Below are positions 6,855-14,089 of a DNA stretch of 14,459 nucleotides, piece after piece (position 1 is the stretch's first letter; every line of letters starts with the position of its first letter). Source of the DNA: Candidatus Roizmanbacteria bacterium CG_4_9_14_0_2_um_filter_39_13 (GTDB taxonomy: Bacteria > Patescibacteriota > Microgenomatia > UBA1406 > GWC2-37-13). Position numbers and translations under genes: made by a program. The notes below the pieces were generated by a model. The model ran no database searches. It was not told the origin of the DNA and was given only the letters and a program-made list of their open reading frames with translations. The stretch lies in assembly GCA_002788865.1 (NCBI GenBank), contig PFSC01000054.1:1-14459 (forward strand). The letters run 5' to 3'.

Positions 6855-7853
6855 ATGAGCAAACTGAAAGTCGGACTAAATGGATTTGGTCGAATAGGAA
6901 GAGCTGTCACTCGCATAGCTGAAGGAGATGACTCATTTGAAATCGTTCATATAAACACCCGTAAAACTCCAAATAAGACACTTGCGTATCTTCTCAAATA
7001 CGACTCTGTATATCGAACATTTAACAAAAGTGTTAAAGCGACCGAAGATGGAATAGAGATTGATGGACGAACTATTACTACCAGTCTTGGTGCTGATCCA
7101 GCTGAAATACCTTGGGGAGGTGCAGAAGTGCAAGTAGTCATTGATGCAACAGGTGCATTTGTCACAAAATCTGATTTATCCAAACATTTGCGAGACACCG
7201 TGAAAAAAGTTATTTTGACAGCACCAGCAAAGGATGATGACACATTTCTTGTCGTTTTGGGGGTCAATGAAATCGATCAGTCACAACAAGTTATCTCAAA
7301 TGCTTCATGCACAACAAATTGTGCAGCACCACTTTTTAGTGTGCTTCACAACAATTTCAAGATCATAAGGGGGTATTTGACCACGGCTCATGCCTACACT
7401 GCAACTCAAAGCTTGCTTGATGATGCCGCCAAATCCCCAGACCGCGGTCGTTCTGCAGCACTCAATATCATTCCTTCCACAACCGGAGCTGCAAAAGCTG
7501 TAGGACAAGTAATTCCAGAGCTCAAGGGAAAAATGAATGGAATTGCGCTTCGTGTTCCAGTGCCAACTGGATCATTTGTAGATATCACCGCAGTAGTGGA
7601 AAAAGAAACAACACCAGAAGAAATTAATAGCTTATTTAAGAAAGAATCTGAAGGAGCCTTGAAGGGAATCCTCGGATATGCTGAAGATATTATTGTTTCT
7701 TCAGACATTATTGGCTCGACATACTCTTCAATATTTGACCCAAACTATACCGACGTCATTGATGGAACGTTTGTCAAAGTGTATGGGTGGTATGACAACG
7801 AATGGGGATACTCAAGCAGAGTGGTTGATTTAGTTAAGAAATTGTCTTTATAA
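6855..7853 (+). CDS. gap: Glyceraldehyde-3-phosphate dehydrogenase, possibly NADP-using
   Basis: This 332-residue phosphorylating GAPDH interconverts glyceraldehyde-3-phosphate and 1,3-bisphosphoglycerate. The Rossmann motif GLNGFGRIGR is at 7-16. The catalytic Cys is C152 in SNASCTTNC, and the base is H179 in TTAHAYTATQ. The C-terminal WYDNEWGYSSR is standard. The cofactor site is unusual. The Asp after the second Rossmann strand that selects NAD (D32 in Bacillus numbering) is replaced by Thr followed by Arg (INTRK, 33-37). The Leu-Pro pair at 187-188 (DLP in Bacillus) aligns here with Asp-Ala. Changes at these three positions are the known route to NADP acceptance in chloroplast and cyanobacterial enzymes, so NADP(H) use is inferred but not proven. 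It lies 6 bp before pgk and has no Shine-Dalgarno motif; only an A/T-rich stretch precedes the ATG. Confidence 0.95.
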   Translation: MSKLKVGLNGFGRIGRAVTRIAEGDDSFEIVHINTRKTPNKTLAYLLKYDSVYRTFNKSVKATEDGIEIDGRTITTSLGADPAEIPWGGAEVQVVIDATGAFVTKSDLSKHLRDTVKKVILTAPAKDDDTFLVVLGVNEIDQSQQVISNASCTTNCAAPLFSVLHNNFKIIRGYLTTAHAYTATQSLLDDAAKSPDRGRSAALNIIPSTTGAAKAVGQVIPELKGKMNGIALRVPVPTGSFVDITAVVEKETTPEEINSLFKKESEGALKGILGYAEDIIVSSDIIGSTYSSIFDPNYTDVIDGTFVKVYGWYDNEWGYSSRVVDLVKKLSL

Positions 7854-7859
7854 CCCTCT

Positions 7860-9050
7860 ATGTCTGATATCAAATACATAGACGACGTCGAACTAGAAGG
7901 AAAAACTATTTTGCTTCGAGCTGACTTCAATGTCAGCTTGAATCCAAACTACCTCAGTATTGCAGATGACGAACGCATCCGTCAGGTCATACCGACCATC
8001 AAATATCTTTTGAAGCGGAAAAATAAGCTCATCCTTGCCTCTCATCTCGGGCGACCAAAAGGAGAGCGCGTGCAGAAATTTTCCCTTCAGATTGTATGCA
8101 ATCAAATCAAAGAATATCTTCCTGATTACGACATTCGATTAATACAAGACTTTCTCACTGAACCAGAAGAGACCTTTAAAAATCAAAAAGAAAATGAAAT
8201 TTTCGTGTATGAAAATACCAGGTTTTATCCTGGTGAAAAAAAGAACGATCCAGAGTTTGCAAAGAAAATGGCATCTCATGCAGATGTATTTGTAAATGAT
8301 GCGTTTGGGGTATCTCACCGTGAAGATGCTTCTGTTGTAGGCGTGACAAACTATCTTCCTTCATATGGCGGTCTTCTTCTGAAAAAAGAGATTCAGATGC
8401 TTTCGATGATTCTCAAGAAACCAGAAAAACCATTTGTTGCCGCAATTGGGGGTGCGAAGATCGAAACAAAAATAAAAGTTCTTGATCGCATGATGGAGCT
8501 TGCCGACCATCTGATTATTGCTGGAGCTTTAGCAAACACGTTTTTATATGCACAAGGAATCGAAGTTGGTGCAAGCTTGGTCGAAAAAGATAAAGCCGAA
8601 CTTGCGCAAAAACTTTTGTTTAAGGCTGCACAAAACGATACCTCAGTCATTCTGCCATCAGACTGTGTTGTTGGGAACTCGCAAGAGCTTGAATATGGTG
8701 GGCGTGTCTGCAAAATCTCTGAAGTTCCAAAGGACAAACAAATACTTGATATCGGTCCAGAAACTACTGCACGAATTGGAACGATAATTGCAAAGGCAAA
8801 AACTATTGTCTGGAATGGACCGGTCGGATATTTTGAAAATATTCATTACCGCCAGGGTACTGATTTTATGTACTATGCAATTACAAACAACGAGGATGCG
8901 GTTTCGATTGTCGGGGGCGGAGACACGCTTGCTGCAATATCAAAAAAGGAATATCTTGAAAAATTGACACATATTTCAACTGGAGGTGGCGCCATGCTTG
9001 AGTTTATAGAAAAAGGCACTTTGCCTGGAATTGAGGCGTTGAAGAAATGA
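7860..9050 (+). CDS. pgk: Phosphoglycerate kinase
   Basis: This 396-residue two-domain kinase transfers phosphate between 1,3-bisphosphoglycerate and ADP. Its length is normal for bacteria. The N-terminal substrate domain shows RADFNV (20-25), SHLGRP, ENTRFYPGE and NDAFGVSHR, where GVSHR replaces the more common GTAHR. The hinge and nucleotide domain show GGAKIETKI, then WNGPVGYFE, GGGDTLAA and STGGGAMLEFIEKGTLPGI near the end. All basic-patch arginines and the Asp/Asn pair for substrate binding appear to be present. It begins 6 bp after gap with no Shine-Dalgarno motif, so the two are probably translated from one mRNA. It ends in TGA and is followed by a repeat element, not by a recognisable terminator. 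Confidence 0.97.
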   Translation: MSDIKYIDDVELEGKTILLRADFNVSLNPNYLSIADDERIRQVIPTIKYLLKRKNKLILASHLGRPKGERVQKFSLQIVCNQIKEYLPDYDIRLIQDFLTEPEETFKNQKENEIFVYENTRFYPGEKKNDPEFAKKMASHADVFVNDAFGVSHREDASVVGVTNYLPSYGGLLLKKEIQMLSMILKKPEKPFVAAIGGAKIETKIKVLDRMMELADHLIIAGALANTFLYAQGIEVGASLVEKDKAELAQKLLFKAAQNDTSVILPSDCVVGNSQELEYGGRVCKISEVPKDKQILDIGPETTARIGTIIAKAKTIVWNGPVGYFENIHYRQGTDFMYYAITNNEDAVSIVGGGDTLAAISKKEYLEKLTHISTGGGAMLEFIEKGTLPGIEALKK

Positions 9051-9055
9051 CCATA

Positions 9056-9194
9056 TGTCATCCTGAGTGTAACGAAGGATCCATGTTTGTCATTCTGAAC
9101 TTGATTCAGAATCTAGAAATGATAAGTCTGGACCCCGCATCCCTCCATGGGCGGGCCACGTCAGACGTGGCGGGCAGGCAAGTGCGGGATGACA
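9056..9194. repeat. Composite palindromic intergenic repeat with 8-bp terminal inverted repeats
   Basis: This 139-bp block lies between pgk and glpX and is bounded by perfect inverted ends, TGTCATCC (9056-9063) and GGATGACA (9187-9194). It contains three palindromes. Module A has ATCCT (9060-9064) against AGGAT (9076-9080). Module B has ATTCTGAA (9092-9099) against TTCAGAAT (9105-9112), with a 5-nt loop. Module C has an outer stem CCCGCA (9134-9139) / TGCGGG (9183-9188) that encloses GCCACGTC (9155-9162) / GACGTGGC (9164-9171). Modules A and B both open with TGTCATYCTGA, and C opens with TGTCATCCCG on the other strand. Module C is far richer in GC than its surroundings. This is the style of dispersed non-coding palindromic repeats. 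No target-site duplication was found and no second copy lies in the window. Confidence 0.75.
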
Positions 9195-9221
9195 ATGTTA
9201 AAATTAAAACAATTATTATTT

Positions 9222-9227
9222 TATAAA
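9222..9227 (+). promoter_or_regulatory. Possible -10 box for glpX
   Basis: TATAAA lies 4 nt before the glpX ATG, and a TATTAT lies at 9214-9219. ATGACA (9189-9194), the right end of the repeat, is one base from a consensus -35 and sits 19 nt before TATTAT. The repeat may therefore have supplied part of a new promoter for glpX. The -10 assignment is weak because the whole stretch is A/T-rich. Confidence 0.3.
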
Positions 9228-9231
9228 TAGA

Positions 9232-10170
9232 ATGGACAGAAATCTTGCACTCGAATTTGTACGCGTTACAGAAGCTGCAGCTATTGCCGCTGCTAAATGG
9301 ATTGGGAAAGGCGACGGGAAAAAAGCAGATGGTGCGGCAGTTGAGGCCATGCGTACGAGATTTAACAATATAGAATTTAATGGCTGTATTGTCATTGGGG
9401 AAGGAAAAAAAGACGAGGCACCCGAGTTGTATGTTGGAGAAAAGCTTGGCACTGGCAATGGACCTGCGATGGATATTGCTGTTGACCCTTTGGAGTGCAC
9501 CGACAGTGTGGCTTTTGGCAGATACAATGCAACAACCTTGGTGACAACGGGACCAAAAGGAAGTCTCTTGAGCGCACCCGACACCTATATGGATAAAATA
9601 GCAGTAGGCCCAGCAGCGCGTGATGCAATCAGTCTCGAAGCATCTGTTGCAGAAAATATTCAAAATGTAGCAAAAGCTTTAGGAAAGAATGTTGAAGATG
9701 TCACTGTGTCGATGCTCGATAGACCACGACACCAGCAAATGATAAACGAAATTCGAGAAGCAGGGGCACGCATACGACTTATTACCGACGGTGACGTGGC
9801 AGTTGCAGTAGCAACGTGTCAAGAAGAGAGCCCAATAGATATGCTTCTTGGAAGTGGAGGAAGTGCTGAAGCAGTGCTTGCAGCGGTTGCTATGAAAATA
9901 ATGGGTGGACAAATTCTTGCACGCTTGAAGCCACGAAACGATGAAGACAGAAAAGAAATGGAAGTATTAGGACTTGATGACAAGACCATTTTCACTTCAG
10001 AAGATTTAGCAAAAGGAGACAATCTCACCTTTACAGCAACGGGAGTCATCGACGGACCAATGCTTCCGGGAGTCATATTCAATCCAACATCGATCCTTAC
10101 CCATTCGGTAGTCATGCGAAGTAAATCAAAAACGGTACGGTATCTGACAACGTACCATCATGAAGAGTGA
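9232..10170 (+). CDS. glpX: Class II fructose-1,6-bisphosphatase (GlpX type)
   Basis: This 312-residue metal-dependent phosphatase removes the 1-phosphate of fructose-1,6-bisphosphate, the irreversible step of gluconeogenesis. It aligns without gaps to the numbering of E. coli GlpX over its catalytic residues: D33, E57 in GEG, D61 in DEAP, D85 and E88 in VDPLE, and E213 in GSAEAV. All are present, so activity is expected. Two changes in otherwise conserved motifs stand out. GEGEKDEAP-type sequences have here GEGKKDEAP (K59), and the DPLEGT glycine is Cys (C89). The N-terminus MDRNLALEFVRVTEAAA is typical. It lies downstream of pgk but is separated from it by a 181-bp gap holding a repeat, so it may have its own promoter. 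It ends in TGA and converges on the IMPase gene with a 10-bp gap. Confidence 0.93.
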   Translation: MDRNLALEFVRVTEAAAIAAAKWIGKGDGKKADGAAVEAMRTRFNNIEFNGCIVIGEGKKDEAPELYVGEKLGTGNGPAMDIAVDPLECTDSVAFGRYNATTLVTTGPKGSLLSAPDTYMDKIAVGPAARDAISLEASVAENIQNVAKALGKNVEDVTVSMLDRPRHQQMINEIREAGARIRLITDGDVAVAVATCQEESPIDMLLGSGGSAEAVLAAVAMKIMGGQILARLKPRNDEDRKEMEVLGLDDKTIFTSEDLAKGDNLTFTATGVIDGPMLPGVIFNPTSILTHSVVMRSKSKTVRYLTTYHHEE

Positions 10171-10180
10171 GAAGTGTCTG

Positions 10181-10960
10181 TTAGTATCTATTCACTGTTT
10201 GTAAAAGTTGCTTGTGAATTTTTGAATGATTACTAGCAATAAACATATTTGAGGTGTCGTTTTTTTCAGATAATCCATTAAAATCCGTGATGATTGCACC
10301 TGCTTCTTTTGCAATTAGTTTTCCTGCAGCAAAATCATATAATTCATTTCCGTAATTGATGATACCTTCAATTTTCCCTGATGCCAACAAACAGTATTCT
10401 ACAGCTGGAGACCAATTAGATAATAAACGACCTACTTGCAATTGTTGAATATTCCGTTTTATTCCAGCTACTGTTTGGTGGTTAGCGGTGTATCCATAAG
10501 TAAAAGAAACACTTGCGGTTTGAATATCTTGAATATTGTTCACTTTCAATTTCTGTTTTTTTTCATATGCTCCACAACCCTTTTCAGCATAGAATGTCTG
10601 TTTCAATAGAGGAATATGGACAACGCCAGCAATAATATCCTCATCCTTCAATAGACCGATGCTGACTGAAAAATTTGGAATCCCCAAAATATAATTATGC
10701 GACCCATCTAGCGGATCAATGATAAAGGTGTAAGCAGAATTTTTATTTATAAAACCCGCCTCTTCTGAGAGTATATTATAGGTAGGAAATAAATTATTAA
10801 GATGATTAATAATTGCTTTTTCTGAATTAATATCTGCTGAAGTTTTTAAATCACTTGGGGTAGTTTTAGTCTGTTTGTGTAGGTTTAAACCGAAATAATA
10901 ACTTAACTCTTTACCGCCTACTTCAGCGGCTTTTATAAGATGTGTAATAAAACTATTCAT
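10181..10960 (-). CDS. Inositol-monophosphatase-family phosphatase
   Basis: This 259-residue lithium-sensitive-type sugar phosphatase fold protein is expected to remove phosphate from a small metabolite with help from Mg2+. The metal-binding residues are in place: D43 in TSADINSE, E66/E67 in LSEEAG, D82 and D85 in the signature IDPLDGSHNY (81-90), and D209 in ELYDFAAGKLIAKEAGA, which matches the second family signature. The usual DG(T) is DGS and the final WD is YD; both are mild changes. The family covers inositol phosphatases, PAP (CysQ-type) phosphatases, histidinol phosphatase and NADP or FBP phosphatases. The sequence alone does not decide among them. It starts divergently from the RNR-like gene across an 89-bp gap. 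A TATATT box ends 7 nt before its ATG, which suggests a very short or absent leader, although AAGGA also sits close to the start. Confidence 0.88.
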   Translation of the reverse strand: MNSFITHLIKAAEVGGKELSYYFGLNLHKQTKTTPSDLKTSADINSEKAIINHLNNLFPTYNILSEEAGFINKNSAYTFIIDPLDGSHNYILGIPNFSVSIGLLKDEDIIAGVVHIPLLKQTFYAEKGCGAYEKKQKLKVNNIQDIQTASVSFTYGYTANHQTVAGIKRNIQQLQVGRLLSNWSPAVEYCLLASGKIEGIINYGNELYDFAAGKLIAKEAGAIITDFNGLSEKNDTSNMFIASNHSKIHKQLLQTVNRY

Positions 10961-10975
10961 AATCCTTAATATATT

Positions 10976-11045
10976 GTAGTCTACACTACTATTTAATTAT
11001 GAGTATAGTATAATTGTATTCAATTATATATTGAAATATATTTCA
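10976..11045. promoter_or_regulatory. Divergent regulatory region with two palindromes
   Basis: The 89-bp gap between the IMPase and RNR-like genes is very A/T-rich. GTAGT (10976-10980) and ACTAC (10985-10989) form an inverted repeat close to the IMPase start. A perfect TATAAT is at 11009-11014 on the plus strand and could be the -10 box of the RNR-like gene; no good -35 box accompanies it. A perfect 14-bp palindrome, TGAAATATATTTCA (11032-11045), lies 4 nt before the RNR-like ATG, where a bound repressor or a folded leader could block it. The palindrome does not match the ACAC...GTGT form of an NrdR box. Confidence 0.4.
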
Positions 11046-11049
11046 TAAT

Positions 11050-12798
11050 ATGCCTGAACAAGGATCATTTAATTCTGCTCCATACTGTCTGTCAGCAAAC
11101 ATCATGCAGATGCTTGAATCACAGCGAATAATTGATCCTGGTGAAACATCGCAACAAATGCTCACTCGTGTGACAGATACATTATTTTCTCCTGAAGCGC
11201 AATTTGGAACATCTCCTGCAGAAATTGCTGCATTAAAAGTTCAGTTTGCCAGTTATGTTGTTGATGGCTATATGATTCCTGGCACTCCCACTCTTACCAA
11301 TGCCGGAAGACGACCTGAAAGCGCATTATCTTCATGTGTTGTAATACCCGTTGACCTAAGAAAAAGAACCGAATCTGAACAAACAATAAGATCTTATTAC
11401 GCTCAAAATATGGGATCAGGATTTGACTTGTCGCCCTATGATGATCCAGTTGGAATGATAACATGGTTAAACCAACTGGCAGTAAATGAGACTGCAACTG
11501 GCGCACATGATCGATATATTGGGAATATGGCAAGTTTACATATCACTCATCCTCATATCGTAGATTTTATAAATCTTAAAAGACGAGATGGATCATTTCC
11601 TCATTTTAATATTTCTATCGACATATCCAAGGAGTTCATGCAGGCCGTTTCAGAAAATGGCTCATTCCAACTAACTGATGGTGCTCAGGTGGATGCTAAC
11701 GAATTATTTCATACTATTGCTGAATGTACATGGCTCACTGGAGATCCTGGGATTCTTTTTTTAGATCGAATAAACGATGATAATCCGATTCCTGCAGTTG
11801 GAAGATATGTGACCACACCACCTTGTGGAGAAATGGGGCTGGCTGAGGGTGAAACATGCCAATTTGGATATCTTAATCTTAATCAGTTTACGAGCGATGA
11901 TGGCCAGATAAATTATCCATTATTAGCTCAGGTAACCACTTTAACAACAAGAGCGCTCGATAATGCCATTGAGCAAAGCCTTTCTCATTACCCAACTGCA
12001 ATAAGTACCACTATTACAGCTATAAAAAGAAAAATTGGAATAGGGGTATGTGGTTTAGCAGAAATGCTCATGAAGTCAAGACTTCCGTATGATTCAGAAG
12101 GTGCACGATCACTCGCACGAGATGTACTTTCATTTGTTAATTTTATATCTACAAAAAGCTCAGTTGAGTTAGCGGGTGAGCGGGGTTCATGTATTGCAAT
12201 GTTCGATAGGGTGCAAAATCGATATTTTACAGAGCCTTTTTTAGAACAAAAATATGCCTGCCGACCAACAAATTCAGTTTCTGCAGATGATTGGACTGGA
12301 CTTGCAGATACAATTAGAACAACTGGCTATCTTAGAAATATTCTTACTACCGCATTACCACCGACAGGACGTGCATCAGTCATTCTTGGCGTAACATCTG
12401 CAATAGAACCATTTTTTAATATTGTAGATAGAGAAGGGAATATACAACCCCATATAGCTACCTTTGTTCGGCATGCCATTCCAGATATTGCAGATCAAAC
12501 TCTCACAGATGCAAAAACCAATGGTACGTTCCAAACATTAGATTATATTCCTAAACCTATTCGAGAACTCCTAAGAACTGCACAAGAAATTAGCCCCATG
12601 GGACATATTTCAATGGTAGGAGCACTTGCTGGAACCCATGGAGTGGTCGATGAAGCTGCGTCGAAAACTGTCAATCTTCCACAAAGCGCTTCCGTCGAAG
12701 ACATAAAAGAAATATTTTTACTTGCTCACAATATAGGGTTAAAAAATATTGCTGTGTATAGAAATAAATCAAAAGCAGGACAACCAAAAGAACTATAA
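11050..12798 (+). CDS. Divergent ribonucleotide-reductase-like protein (class II/NrdJ-like, short)
   Basis: This 582-residue protein has the ten-stranded RNR barrel and is closest in style to adenosylcobalamin-dependent NrdJ, which converts ribonucleotides to deoxyribonucleotides. Conserved blocks are GTPTLTNAG (78-86), SALSSCVV with C96, GDPGILFLDRIND (231-243), PPCGE with the thiyl-radical cysteine C259 and E261, ETC with C270, PPTGRASVILGVTSAIEP (437-454), and SKTVNLPQSASVEDIKE then NIAVYRNKS near the end. Departures from the family are marked. There is no ATP-cone. The STGG(V)ASGP loop that reads the substrate is missing between about 125 and 150. The catalytic Asn of NPCGE is Pro257. The chain stops right after YRNKSKAGQ, so the redox-active C-terminal cysteines are absent. 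A changed substrate, a separate reducing partner or loss of activity are all possible. The PfkB-like gene follows after 1 bp. Confidence 0.8.
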   Translation: MPEQGSFNSAPYCLSANIMQMLESQRIIDPGETSQQMLTRVTDTLFSPEAQFGTSPAEIAALKVQFASYVVDGYMIPGTPTLTNAGRRPESALSSCVVIPVDLRKRTESEQTIRSYYAQNMGSGFDLSPYDDPVGMITWLNQLAVNETATGAHDRYIGNMASLHITHPHIVDFINLKRRDGSFPHFNISIDISKEFMQAVSENGSFQLTDGAQVDANELFHTIAECTWLTGDPGILFLDRINDDNPIPAVGRYVTTPPCGEMGLAEGETCQFGYLNLNQFTSDDGQINYPLLAQVTTLTTRALDNAIEQSLSHYPTAISTTITAIKRKIGIGVCGLAEMLMKSRLPYDSEGARSLARDVLSFVNFISTKSSVELAGERGSCIAMFDRVQNRYFTEPFLEQKYACRPTNSVSADDWTGLADTIRTTGYLRNILTTALPPTGRASVILGVTSAIEPFFNIVDREGNIQPHIATFVRHAIPDIADQTLTDAKTNGTFQTLDYIPKPIRELLRTAQEISPMGHISMVGALAGTHGVVDEAASKTVNLPQSASVEDIKEIFLLAHNIGLKNIAVYRNKSKAGQPKEL

Positions 12799-12799
12799 T

Positions 12800-13633
12800 A
12801 TGCTCATAATTATTGGACATGTATCTTATGATGAAATCGTTAATGCGTCGGGTGAACAGAGCATCATACCTAGTGGAGCTGGGTACACTGGAGCATTGGG
12901 AGCATCTATGATACAAAAGGATGTTGGTCTTGTTTCTCAAATAGGTACAGATTACGATATGTCACATCTTGCAAGGTTGGGCATTGATCTTACGGGAGTA
13001 AATCAAAGGGCTGACGGATTAACTACTCGATTTTATCTAAACTACCGTTATAATGACCCTTTAAAGCGAGATTTTGAAGCTCAATTTAATGTTGGGTCAG
13101 ATATTAGTCCTGTTGATATCCCTGTTCATTATGTTGAATCTGCTTCACATGTGCATCTTGCTACTATGCCGCCAGAACAGCAAGAACCATTTATACATTT
13201 CTTTCGGAATCACAGTCCTTCTACTAATATAAGTATAGATACCATCGAACAGTTTATTCATCAAAATCCCAAACAAGTTATGGAAAACTTTATTCAATGC
13301 GACACGATTTTTGTGGATCGTAGAGAAATAGCAATGCTCCCACCATCTTTGATACAAGATAGAGAAATAATTTTAAAACTCGGGGGTGAGGGAGCTCTCT
13401 ATATGAATGGCGCTCAAAGGATTCAAGTTCCAACGAGGTTCATTGAGAATATAACAGATAAAACAAGTTCTGGAGACATACTTGCGGGTGTTTTTCTGGC
13501 AAATCGCGCAAAAGGTTTAGATCCTGAGTTGAATCTTAGAATAGGCTGTGAAATTGCTACCAAATCAATTGAGGCATTCGGAGTAGATCATCTTCTTAAA
13601 GAAACCTACCGCCCTTGGCAAGAAAGAGTATGA
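12800..13633 (+). CDS. PfkB-family sugar or nucleoside kinase-like protein
   Basis: This 277-residue ribokinase-fold protein would phosphorylate a sugar or nucleoside with ATP. The N-terminal strand IIIGHVSYDEIV (3-14) and the SGAGYTGALGAS helix (25-36) match the family's first signature region. LKLGGEGALY (192-201) is the usual strand before the nucleotide site. The second signature reads DKTSSGD (220-226). Family members normally have DTTGAGD, so the catalytic base D226 and the last Gly are kept but the first Gly and Ala of the anion hole are Ser-Ser. I chose the ATG at 12800, one base after the RNR-like stop. A longer frame beginning at 12749 lies inside that gene and its first 17 residues do not resemble the family. 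Tight spacing suggests coupled translation with the RNR-like gene, hinting at a related substrate. The substrate is unknown. Confidence 0.78.
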   Translation: MLIIIGHVSYDEIVNASGEQSIIPSGAGYTGALGASMIQKDVGLVSQIGTDYDMSHLARLGIDLTGVNQRADGLTTRFYLNYRYNDPLKRDFEAQFNVGSDISPVDIPVHYVESASHVHLATMPPEQQEPFIHFFRNHSPSTNISIDTIEQFIHQNPKQVMENFIQCDTIFVDRREIAMLPPSLIQDREIILKLGGEGALYMNGAQRIQVPTRFIENITDKTSSGDILAGVFLANRAKGLDPELNLRIGCEIATKSIEAFGVDHLLKETYRPWQERV

Positions 13634-13636
13634 TCA

Positions 13637-14089
13637 TTAGAAACCAACCTCAGAAAAATATATTCCATTCTGTATAAATTCTAAAGCTTGAGCAACGTGT
13701 GGTAATGTATTGGTGGGTAAATTCGACATAGGAAACCACTGCATATCATCGCATCTATCTGGCTCAATAATAGTTGGCTCTCCTTTCCAAGAAGTGGCTT
13801 TTATGAAAAAATCCACATATGGTCTGTTGGATTTTCTATTCATAACGTGAACAACAGCTAAATCATCCTCAGCTAATACTATTCGCGCTTCTTCTTTTCC
13901 CTCTCGTATCATGGCTTTTCGTATGGTTTCTCCCCTATCTACATGACCTGCGATAAAAGTATACATACCATCCTCCCAACCAGTTTTATATCTTCTTGAT
14001 AGTAATAATTTCTCATCTCTTATGAGAAGTAAATACACTGCCAAGTGGGTAAGGAGTGGTTCATTTTTTTCTAATTCGTGGTTCGTCAT
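13637..14089 (-). CDS. Nudix hydrolase
   Basis: This 150-residue Nudix protein would cleave nucleoside diphosphates linked to another group, such as damaged or non-canonical NTPs. The Nudix box runs from G48 to I70: G, five residues, E54, seven residues, REGKEEARI (62-70). The metal-binding glutamates E63, E66 and E67 are present. The conserved Gly near its end (EExGU) is Arg69. The segment before it, LSRRYKTGWEDGMYTF (30-45), resembles NTP-pyrophosphohydrolase members of the family. The start codon overlaps the stop of the upstream gene as ATGA, so the two are probably translationally coupled. It converges on the PfkB-like gene with only a 3-bp gap, leaving no room for a terminator. There is no membrane segment or signal peptide. 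Confidence 0.88.
   Translation of the reverse strand: MTNHELEKNEPLLTHLAVYLLLIRDEKLLLSRRYKTGWEDGMYTFIAGHVDRGETIRKAMIREGKEEARIVLAEDDLAVVHVMNRKSNRPYVDFFIKATSWKGEPTIIEPDRCDDMQWFPMSNLPTNTLPHVAQALEFIQNGIYFSEVGF

Noticed and set aside
9051..9231. Rho-independent terminator after pgk
   Set aside because: The hairpins are palindromic repeat modules; the T-rich stretch needed directly after a stem is missing. The following A/T run is over 20 nt away.
9106..9663. 185-codon open frame on the minus strand, opposite the start of glpX and running into the repeat
   Set aside because: It is rich in Cys, Phe and Ser with no recognisable motif, and lies antisense to a clear GlpX gene whose codon pattern explains it.
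10961..11049. NrdR operator in front of the RNR-like gene
   Set aside because: An ACACTA-like half is visible near 10984, but no matching GTGT half at the required spacing and no tandem second box.
12749..12799. Longer N-terminus for the PfkB-like protein
   Set aside because: It lies inside the RNR-like gene and does not resemble the family. ATG at 12800 starts directly at the first beta strand.
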